A stretch of DNA of 64,000 bases, from contig JASFAU010000012.1 in the NCBI GenBank assembly GCA_039704465.1, positions 992,001 to 1,056,000 on the forward strand, in the 5' to 3' direction. The DNA comes from Plasmodiophora brassicae. Lineage: Eukaryota; Endomyxa; Phytomyxea; Plasmodiophorida; Plasmodiophoridae. This document shows, in pieces, positions 50,815-61,414 of this stretch. The position numbers were made by a program, and so were the translations under genes. The notes below the pieces were generated by a model. The model was given only the letters and a program-made list of their open reading frames with translations, ran no database searches and had not been told where the DNA came from. The stretch's first letter is position 1. Each line of letters starts with the position of its first letter.

Positions 50815-53307
50815 TTACTCGGCATCCGACGACACCGTCGACGTCATGGCACCTTGGTCGAATTTGTCCCTGGCCACTTGTCGTCGCTGGTGACGCAAGG
50901 ACGGTTTGCCGGGCTTGGAACCGGGCGTCTGCGGCGACGTTGCTGATTCGGGGACGTCGAAGTTTTGCATTGAAGAAGCCGCCGGTGTCGTTGCGGGCAC
51001 GTTGAAGTAATGCATTGCAGGTGTCGTTGCTGGCATGTCGAAGTGTTGTATCACGGGCGATGTCTTGTGGAGCAGCGTGCCTTGAGACGACGAACCGCTG
51101 GTAGTACTTGACCACGACCAGTACTGTGGGTTGACCTGCGCGCCCGAAGTTGGCGGTGCTTGTGACACCTGCACTGGCGACATTGGGGCACCCAAGGGAT
51201 ATTGCCATAGCGGGTCTTGAGACGCAATGCTAGATTGTGTTGCTGTCGGCGCTGTCGAGATGAACGCTGGCGACGAGAGGTACGTTGCCGGTGGAGCACT
51301 CATCGAGCGTCTCCATAACGCCCAGCAGCAGTACATGCAGAGCACGAGAATGGACCCAGCAATAAGACCGATCGTGGCGATCCCAGCTGTCGTTTCCACA
51401 AAAGATAACGTTCGTTCTGGTGTAGAGGCCCCCGTTGTTGACGAACCCTTGCTGGTCACCTTAACAATGTGTCGGCGCGGTGCTGTTACCATTACCTGCG
51501 TTCCTGTGCGAAGAAATGGGGAGCTGGGTTGCCATGGACCTGTGCTGGTCCTAGCGGGCGCTCTCACCGACGACGCCATACCTGCATGACCATAACGCGC
51601 CTGCGTTGTGAAAGTGATTCTTGCAGTGGGACTTGTGCCGGCTGGCGTTGCTGGAAGAGGGTGCCGGGACGTTGGTAGGCCTGTGATCCTTCCGGGTTTC
51701 GACGTCGTTGTGCGTCTATGCTGGACAGTGATCTTGGACGTCTTCGTCCTGGCTTTGGTTGTCGGACGGATTCGGGTTAATGTCGACATTGCGCGTCTGG
51801 CAGTGATTCTTGTTGTTCTTGCCACACGTGGCGATGGGGTCGGTTTGGCCAGAGTCGGGGCCGGCTTCGTTGCGGGACGACGTGATGTGGTTGTTGAGGG
51901 TGCCGGGCAATAAGGTCGCCCGCCGGTAATGTATGCGGCAGGCGCCACGAAGGTGATTGGCGGCGGGTACGGTACGCAGACCAGGTCCGTCATCGAGTAC
52001 GACACGTCGCTGGCATAATGCGTTGGAAACCCTCAGAATAAGGCACAGCGCTGAACGTGCCGTACAGAGTCGCTGTCGGGTCGTAATTCGTCAGACTCTG
52101 GAACAGGTACGCGTCCAACGTCACCAGCAGCGGGTTGGAGCTGATCGTCCTTCTGGCAGTATCAGTACCCGGTGCACAGGGTTGTAGCACTGATGGACCG
52201 ACAGCGATTGGAGTTGCGTTAGGGCGCGGAACGTGCCAGGAGCAACATTGGTCAGCAGGTTGACCCATAGTAACCTGTGAAGGCGCACGTTCAACAGTGC
52301 AGGTCCACCAAACAGAACTTATTTCCCTACAAGGTGTTCAGGCTCGTCAGGTAATCAAACACGCCGACAGGCAGTCGCTGAAGTTGGTTTTGACCGAGAT
52401 CGAGTGCCTTCAGAACGGTTAAACGATCGAAGATATGCGCCGGCAGCGCGGTCAGCTGGTTCGCCCCCAGCCATCTTCATCGGGGCCGTCAATGGCCGAC
52501 CATTTCGTTTCCCCAATGCGGACGAACGTACAGAGTTCGCAGTTGCGAGAGAGAATCGAACGTTCCCGGCGTGATCGACGGAATTTGGTTCACGCCGCAC
52601 CACCTGTGCGATCAGCGTTCCGGTAAACCGTGTGATCAACGTGTGCCAGCCAATCAGAACGGGAATTACAAGTAAACGAGGGTCGACGGTAGTCCAGAAA
52701 CAGGCAGCGGTTGAGCGATTCTGTTTGTCGTTAGGTACCTGCGAGAACGCGGGCTTCAAACATGTGCTGAGAGGACTCGCAGCAAGGCTGGTGTACAAGG
52801 TCTGTAACTTGGAAAGGGGGTCGAACACGCCTGAAGCAATCGCGGTGATGCCGTTCTCGGACAAGTCTCTGTGGCAATACGTTATCGTTTCGCAATCACG
52901 ACAGCAACCGATCGCGTACACACATCGTCGTGCAGGATGTCAATGCGTTAAATGCTCCTGGAGATATGGCCGTAACGCATGCATTCTTCGAAATTCGTCT
53001 ATAGGCAGCTGCCGTCAACGAAAACCTGCTATAGCCTGCCGTTGGCATCGTACAATGGGGTCGCTTGCCCAGCCGTTGACAGTGTAGCGAACCAGGTGGA
53101 ATCAATAGTCCCAGTCAGGCTCGTCAAAGGGGACACATCGCTGCGTCCGGTGCAATCGTGAGGAGTGGCGATCATTCAGGGCCAAGCGTACCGAACCCAC
53201 ATGGTGGTTCCCGAGCCCGGGCACCCTTTTCCGTACCAGGTGCAAAGGTCGGCCTCGCAGGCGACTAACGAAAGGACACCAACCAGCACGTAACCAGCGG
53301 CATGCAT
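50815..53307 (-). CDS. Leucine-rich-repeat receptor-like membrane protein, LRR-1
   Basis: Exon 1 is 53307-53201 (signal peptide, then ADLCTWYGKGC cap and TT); the next exon begins with the ID of TTIDVSPL...LTGTIDSTWF. Minus-strand LRR exons follow at about 53060-52320: NGITAIASGVFDPLSKLQTL, NQIPSITPGTFDSLSQLRTL, NQLTALPAHIFDRLTVLKALDL and NQLQRLPVGVFDYLTSL, several separated by an intron each. Then NPLLVTLDAYLFQSL and a capping CVPYPPP region. The last exon (about 51990-50815) encodes a Ser/Thr/Pro stalk, one TM (ATIGLIAGSILVLCMYCCWAL) and a tail ending RHQRRQVARDKFDQGAMT...SSDAE. No kinase domain. Exon boundaries in 52.0-53.1 kb are not all resolved. Confidence 0.75.
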
Positions 53308-53437
53308 AGCGCCTCCTGCAGATTCGACAGGCTCGGGCTCATCGATCGTACCCACTGACCCGTCGTAGATCTGCCTAACGTGACCAGTAGTTGAGAGTTA
53401 GTCGGCCCACACACTTGAAATCGTAATCAAGGCGAGT

Positions 53438-55610
53438 TTAATCCTCATCCGATGACATGCTGACCGTCATGGCGCCCTGATTGAATTTATCTCTGGCCAC
53501 TTGTCGCCTTTGATGCCGGAACGACGCCTTGAATGGTACGGAACCAGATATTGGCGGCGGCGACCCGTTGAAGTATTGCATCGCAGGTGACAGCTGGCGC
53601 GACATCGTTTGCGGTACCATACCTGTGTCGTGTGATGTTGGCCACAGTGGGATAACTTGTGCCGACTCAGTCGTCGGCGGTACGATATTCAAGGCAGGCA
53701 TGGGCACCCTCGCCGGTGTTGTCGGTAGAACGCTGACGTGTGTAGGCCGGGCATATTCTCCCGGGTGGTCGATACGCGACTGTCGCACCATCACCGCCCA
53801 CCAACAGCACGTGCACATGAGGATAGCGACCACAGCAGACATGACGATGATGGCGATTCCGGCAACGGAATCCGGGAGCGGCTGATCACCCTGGCCCGAC
53901 TTTGTGCCTCCGGCCGCATTCGTCGGAGGGCGTGTGCTGGTCGTTTGCGTGCCATTCCTCGCAGATGTCCCCGTTGGCGCTGGACGCGTCCCTGTCTGGC
54001 GGCTTGAGGATCGTGGAATCGTTATAGCGGTACGTTGGTTGCTGGTGACGGTGATAGGCATATGCGAGCTAATGCTCCAAGACTGGGCTGCATTCGCTGT
54101 TGACCGTCGTCGATACGCAAGCTTGGCTGGTTGCTCCGACGTTGTCCTAGGCCTTGGAATTAGCTGACGTTGATGGGACGTGGTGTGGGGAGCTGCCGCT
54201 GGTGCTGGTGCAGGGCAGTACGGTAGACCGCCGGTTAGGTATCCGCCTGGCGGGACAAACGTGATTGGCGGTGGGTATGGCACACAGGTCAGTGCCGTCA
54301 TTGTATCGGACAAATCACTACATAAGCACTGAATAAGGCCAAATTCCAGCGCGTGGTCCCCGGAGACGTACAGAGTTTTCGTCGGGCTATAACTTGTCAG
54401 GTTCCTGAAGAGGTACAAGTCCAGAGTCACCAATAGGGAGTTGTCACTCAACGTCCTGCCATGCGAGTCACTCCCGCCATAATATACGTGCTTCATCGCG
54501 AACGAGTAACCGACAGAGAGTGCAATTGCGTTAGTGTGCGAAACGTGCCAGGCGCGATATAGGTTAGAATGTTGTTCATGAGCCGCCTGCGTTGTCCGTT
54601 CAGCGCGTTGCCAACGTAAAGCAGCGTTCCTACAGGGTAGTCAGGCTTGTAAGAGAATCGAATACTCCAGTGGGGAGCAGTTGAAGTTGATTATCGCCCA
54701 GGTCGAGAGCCGTCATGACGGCCAGCTGATCGAAAATGTGGGCCGGCAGCGTCGACAACCGGTTACCCCCCAACCAGCTTCGCAGCAACTGTCAGTGATC
54801 AGCTTCCCCAACGTGTTGCTACATAACGTACAGTGTGTCCAGTCGTGTCAGGTTGTCAAACGTCCCTGGAGTGATCGAAGGGATGTGATTCAAGCCAGCC
54901 CATCTGTGGACGAATGCTGTTAGTGAATGTGTCAGCACGCCCTGTCGTCGACACGGCTCGGACAGGTATATGAGCGTCGAAGGAAATCCGAGGACTGGCA
55001 GAGGTTGATTGATCGAGTTCTTCGTTAGCGTCCTGCCATGGCCCACGGGTCACACAGTGGTGTCGTGTGCGAATGCGAGGCAGTAATCTAACAGTTCCTG
55101 AAGTCCGGGTAGGGGGTCAAACACGCCTGAAGCGACCATTGTGACGCCGTTCTGACTCACATCGCTGTGGACACATCAAATGTTGGTGCACAACGTTACG
55201 CAATACATGGGACAGATACGGAAACAATACATCGACGTGCACCACGTCAACGAACTGAATGCTCCTGGAGCAATTCCAGTAATGCCTGGGTTGTTTGAGA
55301 TGCGTCTAGGCGTAGGGGTAAACTGAGTAGAGTGTAAATAACGTTTATGGCAATCACTACATACAGGACTTTGGCTTTATCAGCGGTTGGCAGCGTAGCA
55401 AACCACGTCGAATCGATCGTCCCCGTCAAGTTATTCAAAGGTGAAACATCGCTGAGAGCCTCGATTAATTATTACACTGCGCAAGGTCATGAGAGATGGG
55501 TATACGTACATGGTGGTCCCCGAACATCCTTTCCCGTACCAAGAACACAGGTCGGCATGTGTGTTGGCCAGCACCAGAACGGCGACCACAGCATAGCAAA
55601 CAGCGCACAT
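53438..55610 (-). CDS. Leucine-rich-repeat receptor-like membrane protein, LRR-2
   Basis: Tandem paralogue of LRR-1. Exon 1 (55610-55510) gives a signal peptide and ADLCSWYGKGCSGTT; exon 2 starts IDVSPLNNLTGTIDSTWF, with the same phase-2 split as LRR-1. Internal LRR pieces are visible between 55.3 and 54.6 kb (minus strand), again as short exons. The last long exon (about 54340-53438) holds CVPYPPPITFVPPGGYLTGGLPYCPAP (nearly the LRR-1 sequence), a Thr/Arg/Pro stalk, a TM (GIAIIVMSAVVAILMCTCCWW) and a tail RHQRRQVARDKFNQGAMT...SSDED matching LRR-1. The conserved tail suggests a shared cytosolic partner. Inner exon limits are not all resolved. Confidence 0.75.
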
Positions 55611-56032
55611 GGCGCTCCGTCGAGGATTTCGAGTATGTCGACCGTACCATATCAGTGCCCTCATCTAGTACAGCACAGCTCGTCACGACCAGTGGTAGAT
55701 CGAGCTGTCCGTACGCCTTCGACGTGGTCTTCATCCGACGATACAGCTTGTCGGGTTTGGTGGCGCACTGGCATCTGGACTGACATGGACCGAGTAGGCA
55801 GCGCCAGCGACCCTGTTTGCTCTTCGACACATGGTATAGTAGGAACCGGTGGTAGCTGATTGAACTGGACCTACGATGTGTTGAACGGCGTTGTCCACTG
55901 AGGGGTGCCTTGAGACGTAAACCGCTATAAGCAACTGGCCGATTAGCAATAGCAGTTTATTCGTTCAACAATACAATACAAATACATAACAATAGGAGCA
56001 AGGGTCACGTTCAGCGCTGTTGGGAGAGTCGC
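55611..56032. other. Spacer between LRR-2 and GH114
   Basis: A minus-strand frame here is short and unrecognised. Contains ATACAATACAAATACATAACAATA-type AT-rich DNA at about 55970-55995, near the 3' end of the GH114 gene. Confidence 0.4.
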
Positions 56033-57101
56033 TCAGGGTGCCGTGCGGTATCCGTTATTGTCGTACGCCTGGCAGGCATGGTACTCCGGCCCCAGATCAC
56101 ACGACTTGATGATGCCCTCGAAATTCGCGGCGTTCGTGACAGAGCATGCTGAGGCCACCGATGAGGCGAGCGTGCAGCCGCCTGACCCGATGTCGGTGTA
56201 CTCGGCGGCGAACACGGGCTTGCCCGCCTGGATGAACGGGCCGTACTTGGCGCAGTCGCCCGGGAACTCGGCACAGGACTCGACGATGGCGAAGTCGAAC
56301 TTGGGGACCAGGTTGTACGGCGTGATCAGATCGGCCGAGTTCTTCAGACCAACAGCCATGCCCAGACCGTGCACCGTTGTCGAGATCCAGTCCAGGTAGT
56401 TCAACGCGTCGTTCAGCGTCAGATCTGGCTTGCCCAGCGGGAACGTGTCGTACGTGTACGTGTCCAGGTTGTCGGGCTCGATGGCATGGCACCCGTACGA
56501 GGCCATGCGCTTGAACCGGGCCTTGATCAGCGATCGGGTCTCGTTCCGGCGAATGTCCAGGAAGTACTCTCCGGGCCAACCTGGATACGCCTTGCCAATG
56601 ATCGTGGGCGTGACGGCCTTGAAACGTGATGCGTCCGATGCGGTCGTGTCCAGCGAACCCACTGTTGCCCAGGTCAGCACGCGGTGACAGTGTCGTCGAT
56701 CGATGACAAAATCAAACCGTTGACGTAGCAGATGATGTAGCGGTTGTTGGCGTGCAGGTCGTTCATCAGTGTCGGAATGTCAGTCGAATCGAGCTGTTCA
56801 GGGTCGACGTCCCAGACGGGAACGTTCGGGGTCGTCACATCCGGAACCGCGTTCATCGTCAGCTCCCACTAGAGAACCGTGTTCGAATGTGAGCACCGCG
56901 TTACTTGTGGGGCGCAAACATGATCGAGGAACGTACCTGCCAGCCCATGCCGATCGCAGGTCGAGGCCAGGCTGCATCGACGTCAACGACCCCATACAGG
57001 AGCGCTGCTGTGGCTGCGAATGCGAGTGTGCTCGTGATGCCCATAACGACAACCTTTGGAAAACCAGCAAGATACGAAATGACCGTTAGCGCCTCGTCCA
57101 T
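56033..57101 (-). CDS. GH114 glycosidase with N-terminal membrane anchor
   Basis: Exons 57101-56937, 56868-56718 and 56661-56033 (314 aa). A short cytosolic N-terminus and one TM helix (VVVMGITSTLAFAATAALLYGV) come first, then the catalytic domain. GMGWQWELTM is assembled over intron 1 and corresponds to the family's WQWQL. VWDVDPEQLDS, RYIICYVNVGSLD, AYPGWPGEYFLDIR, CHAIEPDNLDTY (acid residues), AVGLKNSAD, DFAIVESCAEF and GKPVFAAEYTD are the family blocks. GH114 members hydrolyse alpha-1,4-galactosaminogalactan-type polymers. A signal-anchor rather than a cleaved peptide suggests retention at the membrane. Introns are 68 and 56 nt. Confidence 0.92.
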
Positions 57102-57179
57102 CGCGGATACCTCGGGGCTCGGGGGGTAGGGGCGTAGGGTCGGCCAATCACCCGCGGTTTGCGGCAATTTGGGCATATC

Positions 57180-57527
57180 TCTGTGAAATATCTGACACCA
57201 ATTGCACCGCCAGATATCTGACTGGAATATCCTGCTGAAAGATCCATATCGAGCGCTGCTTGGCGTATCTATACGCCAGTGATTGCGGCGGATGTGCTAG
57301 TCAGAACGTCGGAACGTGCATTCAGAAGCCGTTGAACTCGGAATGCCTGCTGACGAGGTCAGGTCATCGCAGGAGCGCATATCACGCGGGGCATTTTAGA
57401 TGTATGGGCGATGTTGAATAGGTGGGACCAAAGCACCCCCACCCACATGCTGTGAAGATATTTGACCTGGCGGCCGAGCACTCTCAATACGGGTTAAATA
57501 TCTAGATATCGAGTCTGCTGCGGGCGA
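57180..57527. other. Intergenic with repeated ATATCTGAC/GATATC words
   Basis: ATATCTGAC occurs at about 57198 and 57213 and GATATC-like words at about 57211, 57231, 57458 and 57502-57511. Possibly a regulatory cluster upstream of the GH114 gene; no protein-coding signal. Confidence 0.4.
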
Positions 57528-57848
57528 TCACCAGCTCGTGCCCGGCAGTGACGCGACCGCTACAGATTTCTGACCACTGCTTCCCTGGTGATCAGGAATG
57601 GCGATCGACCGATACGCAGGTGTCAGAAACTGCTTTATGCTGTCGACGAGGCACCACAACCACATCTTAGTGGGCACCCCTTTTAACGTTCCCTTCAGTG
57701 CCGAACTCGACGTGTCGTTGACGCCACGTCGGCCGACAGTGGATCCATTGTCTCCCATTGGCCATGCATGGCCTTCATTCCCCAAGCGACCTTGCCGAAT
57801 GTTTTGTACGACCTCGTTTACTTTCCGTCGAAAAGTTCCAATGGCCAT
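57528..57848 (-). mobile_element. piggyBac-like (DDE_Tnp_1_7) transposase fragment
   Basis: A 106-codon minus-strand frame. Its middle, LKGVPTKMWLWCLVDSIKQFL, parallels the KPHKWGIKLW...DSKTGY block around the second catalytic Asp of piggyBac-type transposases. The preceding DNGSTVGRRGVND segment could be the decayed first-Asp block. Nothing before or after continues the domain, so it is a relic if the match is correct. Confidence 0.5.
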
Positions 57849-57926
57849 CCGACACCGTCGTCACATAACGTTTACTGATTCAACGAGCCCGCATCCTGAC
57901 GTTATGTGGGCATGTTCTGTTGGAAC

Positions 57927-58683
57927 CTAGACGGGCAGATCGACCGCGAACCTGCCGAATCCCCCTCCGGGCATATCGTCCATGGCCTCGGTGACGCAAA
58001 TGCCTGCGACCTGGGCCTTCTCACCAGCAGCAATCTGATCGCATCCCATCTGCCACGTGATGGGCGCCGACTGGTTCGGATCCGCAGCGCCGTCGTCCAG
58101 GGCAGTCGTGTGCACAATGGTTTGGTTCATGTTGCCACCGCACCCGTATGGGTATGGCATCATGTTCAGCCCCGGGTCTGTGAAGTGCCCGATCTGCCTC
58201 ACGTTGCCCATGGCGTCCTTCTTCTGGACCCAGACGATTAGGCCAACTGGAGACAACATCAGTTCTGGACGCAGAGACGTTCGCTCGCTGACTAACGCAA
58301 GGCCTGCTTCGCGTTGATAGCGTGGACAACGAACGTTTTCTGGTTCGACGCTTTGGCGGCACCGGGGACCGTCGCGATCGTACACAGATTCTGGGCTTGC
58401 GTGTACGGTGGCACGGTCAGACGATGGTACCCTGCTATAGTCTGGGTCGCTGAGACACGACACGGCGTCACGGTTCCCGCTGTCAGCCACGGCTCTAGGT
58501 GCAGGTACCGTTGCGTTCGACAAGGTGGGGCAGGACGCCGGCCAGGGAAGTCGGCGCTCCAATCGCCTGCAGGTTCAGGTCGCACAGGTACGGCGGCAAC
58601 AGGGTACCGTTCGTGAACGCCGACGCGACAGACACCAACGCCAGCGCAATCACACACACAGACCAGCTCTGGCGAAACGACAT
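57927..58683 (-). CDS. Small secreted protein, weakly Reeler-like
   Basis: Exons 58683-58509, 58449-58297 and 58264-57927 (221 aa). A signal peptide (ends SVASA) is followed by CDLNLQAIGAP, then ATQTIAGYHRLTVPPYTQAQ, the strand KTFVVHAINAKQALQLM and GLIVWVQKKDAMGNVRQIGHF, then CGGNMNQTIVHTTA and ITWQMGCDQIAAGEKAQVAGICV. The beta-rich order with GxxVWVQ and a late CGG...ITW block recalls Reeler or similar secreted folds, but this is only a resemblance. Four or more Cys suggest disulfides. Intron 2 appears to be only 32 nt (58265-58296); no other acceptor keeps frame. Intron 1 is 59 nt. Confidence 0.72.
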
Positions 58684-59566
58684 GTTGTCCAGCTGCCCAA
58701 ATTTCAGAATGAGGACGACGGCAGGCGTCGAGACGACGGTCTCACATCGCGCTAACGCTCGAGAACATGTCCGGCAACATCCGATTCCAGACCCTTGGAG
58801 AATGCCCAGAGTACTGGTCCACACAGTCGTGTCGGATGGTCACTGGTGCAACTCGGACCTGCTGGCGAGACGCCCGAGAACATTGCCGCCCTAGACGCCG
58901 ATCCGATCCGAGGGGCGCCCATCCGATCCGAGGCCGCTCGGGAACGCCCAGATGTTGGTTCGGGTGCGTCCGCACACCTGCGACCCGCAGGCCGCTGGAA
59001 TTGATTCAGGCGCACGTCAGTCCGCGCCCACCCCTCAATCTGCCGCGACACGTTCGACGGGTGCCCGTAGCAGTCCCTGGAACCGTGCAACGACGCGAAT
59101 CGGAACGGCGATGCGCAGACAGAATGAAGACAGGCCATCTTTGGCGCGCACAGAGGGCGTTTATGCATCGTGCGGCGGTCGACCATTGCCGGCAGACGTC
59201 GAGCGACAGGGTGCGGTACATATCCGGGTTCGTCCAGGTGCATCGGTTGGGCGGCGATCGAACGCCGACCCGAGCGGCACACTGGCCACAACGGTCGAGT
59301 CGGCCGCGTACCGTGCACGCGTCGGACGACTCTCGGCCATCATTCTAGAACGCGGCCCGCAGCGCACGGCTTCGCGGATACCTAAGCGGCGGTTTGCTCG
59401 GGGCGGCGCGCGCGGTCGACCACCCGGGCCGGCAACTCCCGTGCGGCACTGCCCTGTGACGCGGCGTGGACGGGCACAGAAGCGCGCGCGCGCTGGCTGT
59501 TCCCCTTCCTTAGGCAGCGACGATTCGCGTCGACGACGACGACGACCGCTGCGGGGCTGGTCGGAC
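58684..59566. other. Divergent region, no gene called
   Basis: About 880 nt between divergent starts. The minus-strand frame 58752-59318 is open but low in protein character. A short direct repeat (ATCCGATCCGAGG) occurs at about 58903 and 58920. Confidence 0.4.
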
Positions 59567-60439
59567 ATGGGGGACGCCGACCCGCCCGACCCGATCCAGA
59601 TCGCGACGTACAGCGTGCAGTCGTTCCCGGCCCCGATCCAGACGCTGATGCGCCTGCCGCCCAACCATCCCCGGATGGAGATGATCCCGGGCGCCTACCC
59701 GATCGCCTACAGCGACATTGTCGTGTTCACGGCGGCGTTCTCGTCAGCGGCGAAGCGTGCGCTCGCCGGCGACCACCGCCTGCACTACACGGCGCAGCCG
59801 TCCCGGTTGGGGGCGCCGCTCACTGGCGGCGTCTTTATCAGCGCCCGGACGCCGTTCAAATACGAGGCGTCGCGCGTCTTCCACGCGTCATGCGGCGTCG
59901 ACCTGTTCGCCACCAAAGGGTTCGTCTACGTCGAGACCGTCGTCCGGGGCCAGGCCGTTGCCGTCCTGGGCGCGCACCTGCAGTCGGGATCGGGTTGCCT
60001 GGCGAGGTTCGTGCGCCAGCGGCAATTGCGACAGATACGTCGGTTTCTGGATCGGCGGCGCAACGAGCGGGGCGGCGGCCTCGTCCCGGTGGTCGTCGCC
60101 GGCGACATGAATGTCGATATGGAGAATCACGAGTATGACGACATGCTGAAGGCGTTGCGCGCGCGGCCGCCGCTCGTCGAGCGCCAGGGCGACTGGCGGT
60201 CCTGGGACCCGACCACGAACCTGCACGCGCAACGTCGGCATCCGGACCGACGTGCGGCCTTGATTGATTACGTGGTCGCTCTAGACGACGACGACGCCGG
60301 CGTCCAGGTCGCGAATCGGACCGTGGCCGTCGAAAGCGGGTACGTCGGCCCACTCGAGGACCTGTCCGAGCACCATGCCGTCGTCGGCACGGTCAGCATC
60401 ACGTCGTCGAACAAGTACTGCCCGCCAGAACAGGCATAA
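59567..60439 (+). CDS. Sphingomyelinase-like DNase I-fold protein, catalytic residues altered
   Basis: Intronless, 290 aa, beginning directly at the fold with IQIATYSVQSFP. The order of blocks follows the neutral sphingomyelinase/endonuclease-exonuclease-phosphatase superfamily: SDIVVF near residue 50, GGVFISAR, CGVDLFATKGFVYVE, VLGAHLQSG, VRQRQLRQIRRFL, VVVAGDMNVD, SWDP and a final LSEHHAVVG. GDMNVD and the last His are present. The metal-binding Asn of the first strand reads Ser, and the Glu that normally follows the second strand reads Ala, so catalysis is doubtful. No signal peptide. Could be a pseudoenzyme or a lipid-binding derivative. Described only as a domain relative. Confidence 0.75.
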   Translation: MGDADPPDPIQIATYSVQSFPAPIQTLMRLPPNHPRMEMIPGAYPIAYSDIVVFTAAFSSAAKRALAGDHRLHYTAQPSRLGAPLTGGVFISARTPFKYEASRVFHASCGVDLFATKGFVYVETVVRGQAVAVLGAHLQSGSGCLARFVRQRQLRQIRRFLDRRRNERGGGLVPVVVAGDMNVDMENHEYDDMLKALRARPPLVERQGDWRSWDPTTNLHAQRRHPDRRAALIDYVVALDDDDAGVQVANRTVAVESGYVGPLEDLSEHHAVVGTVSITSSNKYCPPEQA

Positions 60440-60842
60440 ACGTATTCGCAAAACGGAAACCGGGTGCCTCCCGCAAGCGAACCTTCGTCTGCCATGGAGG
60501 GAAAGTCCGTGACCTGTGGCGCAGTGGGGCTACAGCGAAACCTGTGTCAGGGACGAGAAAATGGTACGGTGGCGGCGGCAGCCCCGTGGCGGACAGTGCG
60601 ATTTGCGCTGCCGGCCCGTTGCACCTGCAGCGCGCACCCGCGGTCGAAGTCCCCGGTCCGGTGGTCTTCCCCCACAAAGGCCGCCGCCCGGTGACGCCCG
60701 CAAACGTAACAGCGTCCATGGCGGCCGTTGTCGACGGCAGCGAATCGGAGTCGAACTCATCGTCAATGTGCTCAGCGGGCGACTGGGAGCATCAGCAAAC
60801 AGGTAGGCGCGGCGCATCGCCAGCGGGATCGGCCCACAACTC
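60440..60842. other. Unassigned, possible upstream exons of next gene
   Basis: Plus-strand frames include IGVELIVNVLSGRLGASAN near 60745-60803, ending at an AACAG|GTAGG donor-like site. It could be an upstream exon of the gene at 60843, but phases did not match any join tried. Confidence 0.3.
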
Positions 60843-61354
60843 ATGGTCGGGCGCGCAGCGAGCTTCGACGCCCCGAGCGACGCTGGGTTGACGGCAGTGT
60901 TCGGCCCATTACACGGACTCGACGGCGTAGTAGCAAACGGCGCCAGGGCGGCGATGACGTCCACGCAGGCGCGTCCGATGGACACGCACGACCTGTCGGC
61001 GGTGATGGTGTCACCGCACGTCAAGTTCGTGCATCGTTACATATCGTTCTCGTGCGAGTCAGGTGCCGACGCCAGCCACGTCATCGACGACATGATTAGA
61101 CGTCTGCCGAACGCGAACCACGTTCGACACGTAACGCTGGCAGAGTATGGCCCCGATCCCGAGCACGGCCGCCGATTCATGTGCCTTGTCGTCCTGCACA
61201 AAGTAACACGATTTGCCCCCGCTGTCCATCCCGCGTTCATCGTCGTCTAACGACTGTTTGCCAGGATGCTGCCGATGTGGCGGCGTGGAGCGACATCCTG
61301 CATCGGTCCGGGCGTGCGTACTCCATATCGTTCGCTGAAGTTCGTCCTGTTTAA
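60843..61354 (+). CDS. Small alpha/beta-barrel-like protein, unknown
   Basis: Exons 60843-61202 and 61265-61354 (149 aa from the first ATG; a later ATG at 60954 is possible). The intron (62 nt) replaces an early stop and yields CLVVLHK|DAADVAAWSDILHRSGRAYSISFAEVRPV. The second half, HVKFVHRYISF...VIDDMIRRLP...HVTLAEYGPD...RFMCLVVLH, has the beta-alpha-beta spacing of small dimeric alpha/beta barrels, but the resemblance is structural only. The first half may belong to further exons upstream. No function assigned. Confidence 0.5.
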
Positions 61355-61414
61355 AAGAAACCGTCTTACCGTGGGATTCAACGTTCGGCAGTGCCGGCTT
61401 GGCCCGTCGCTCTG

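Noticed and set aside
58752..59318. 188-codon minus-strand ORF as a gene
   Set aside because: Cys/Arg/Ser-rich without motif, lies in the divergent promoter of the sphingomyelinase-like gene, with no splice partner.
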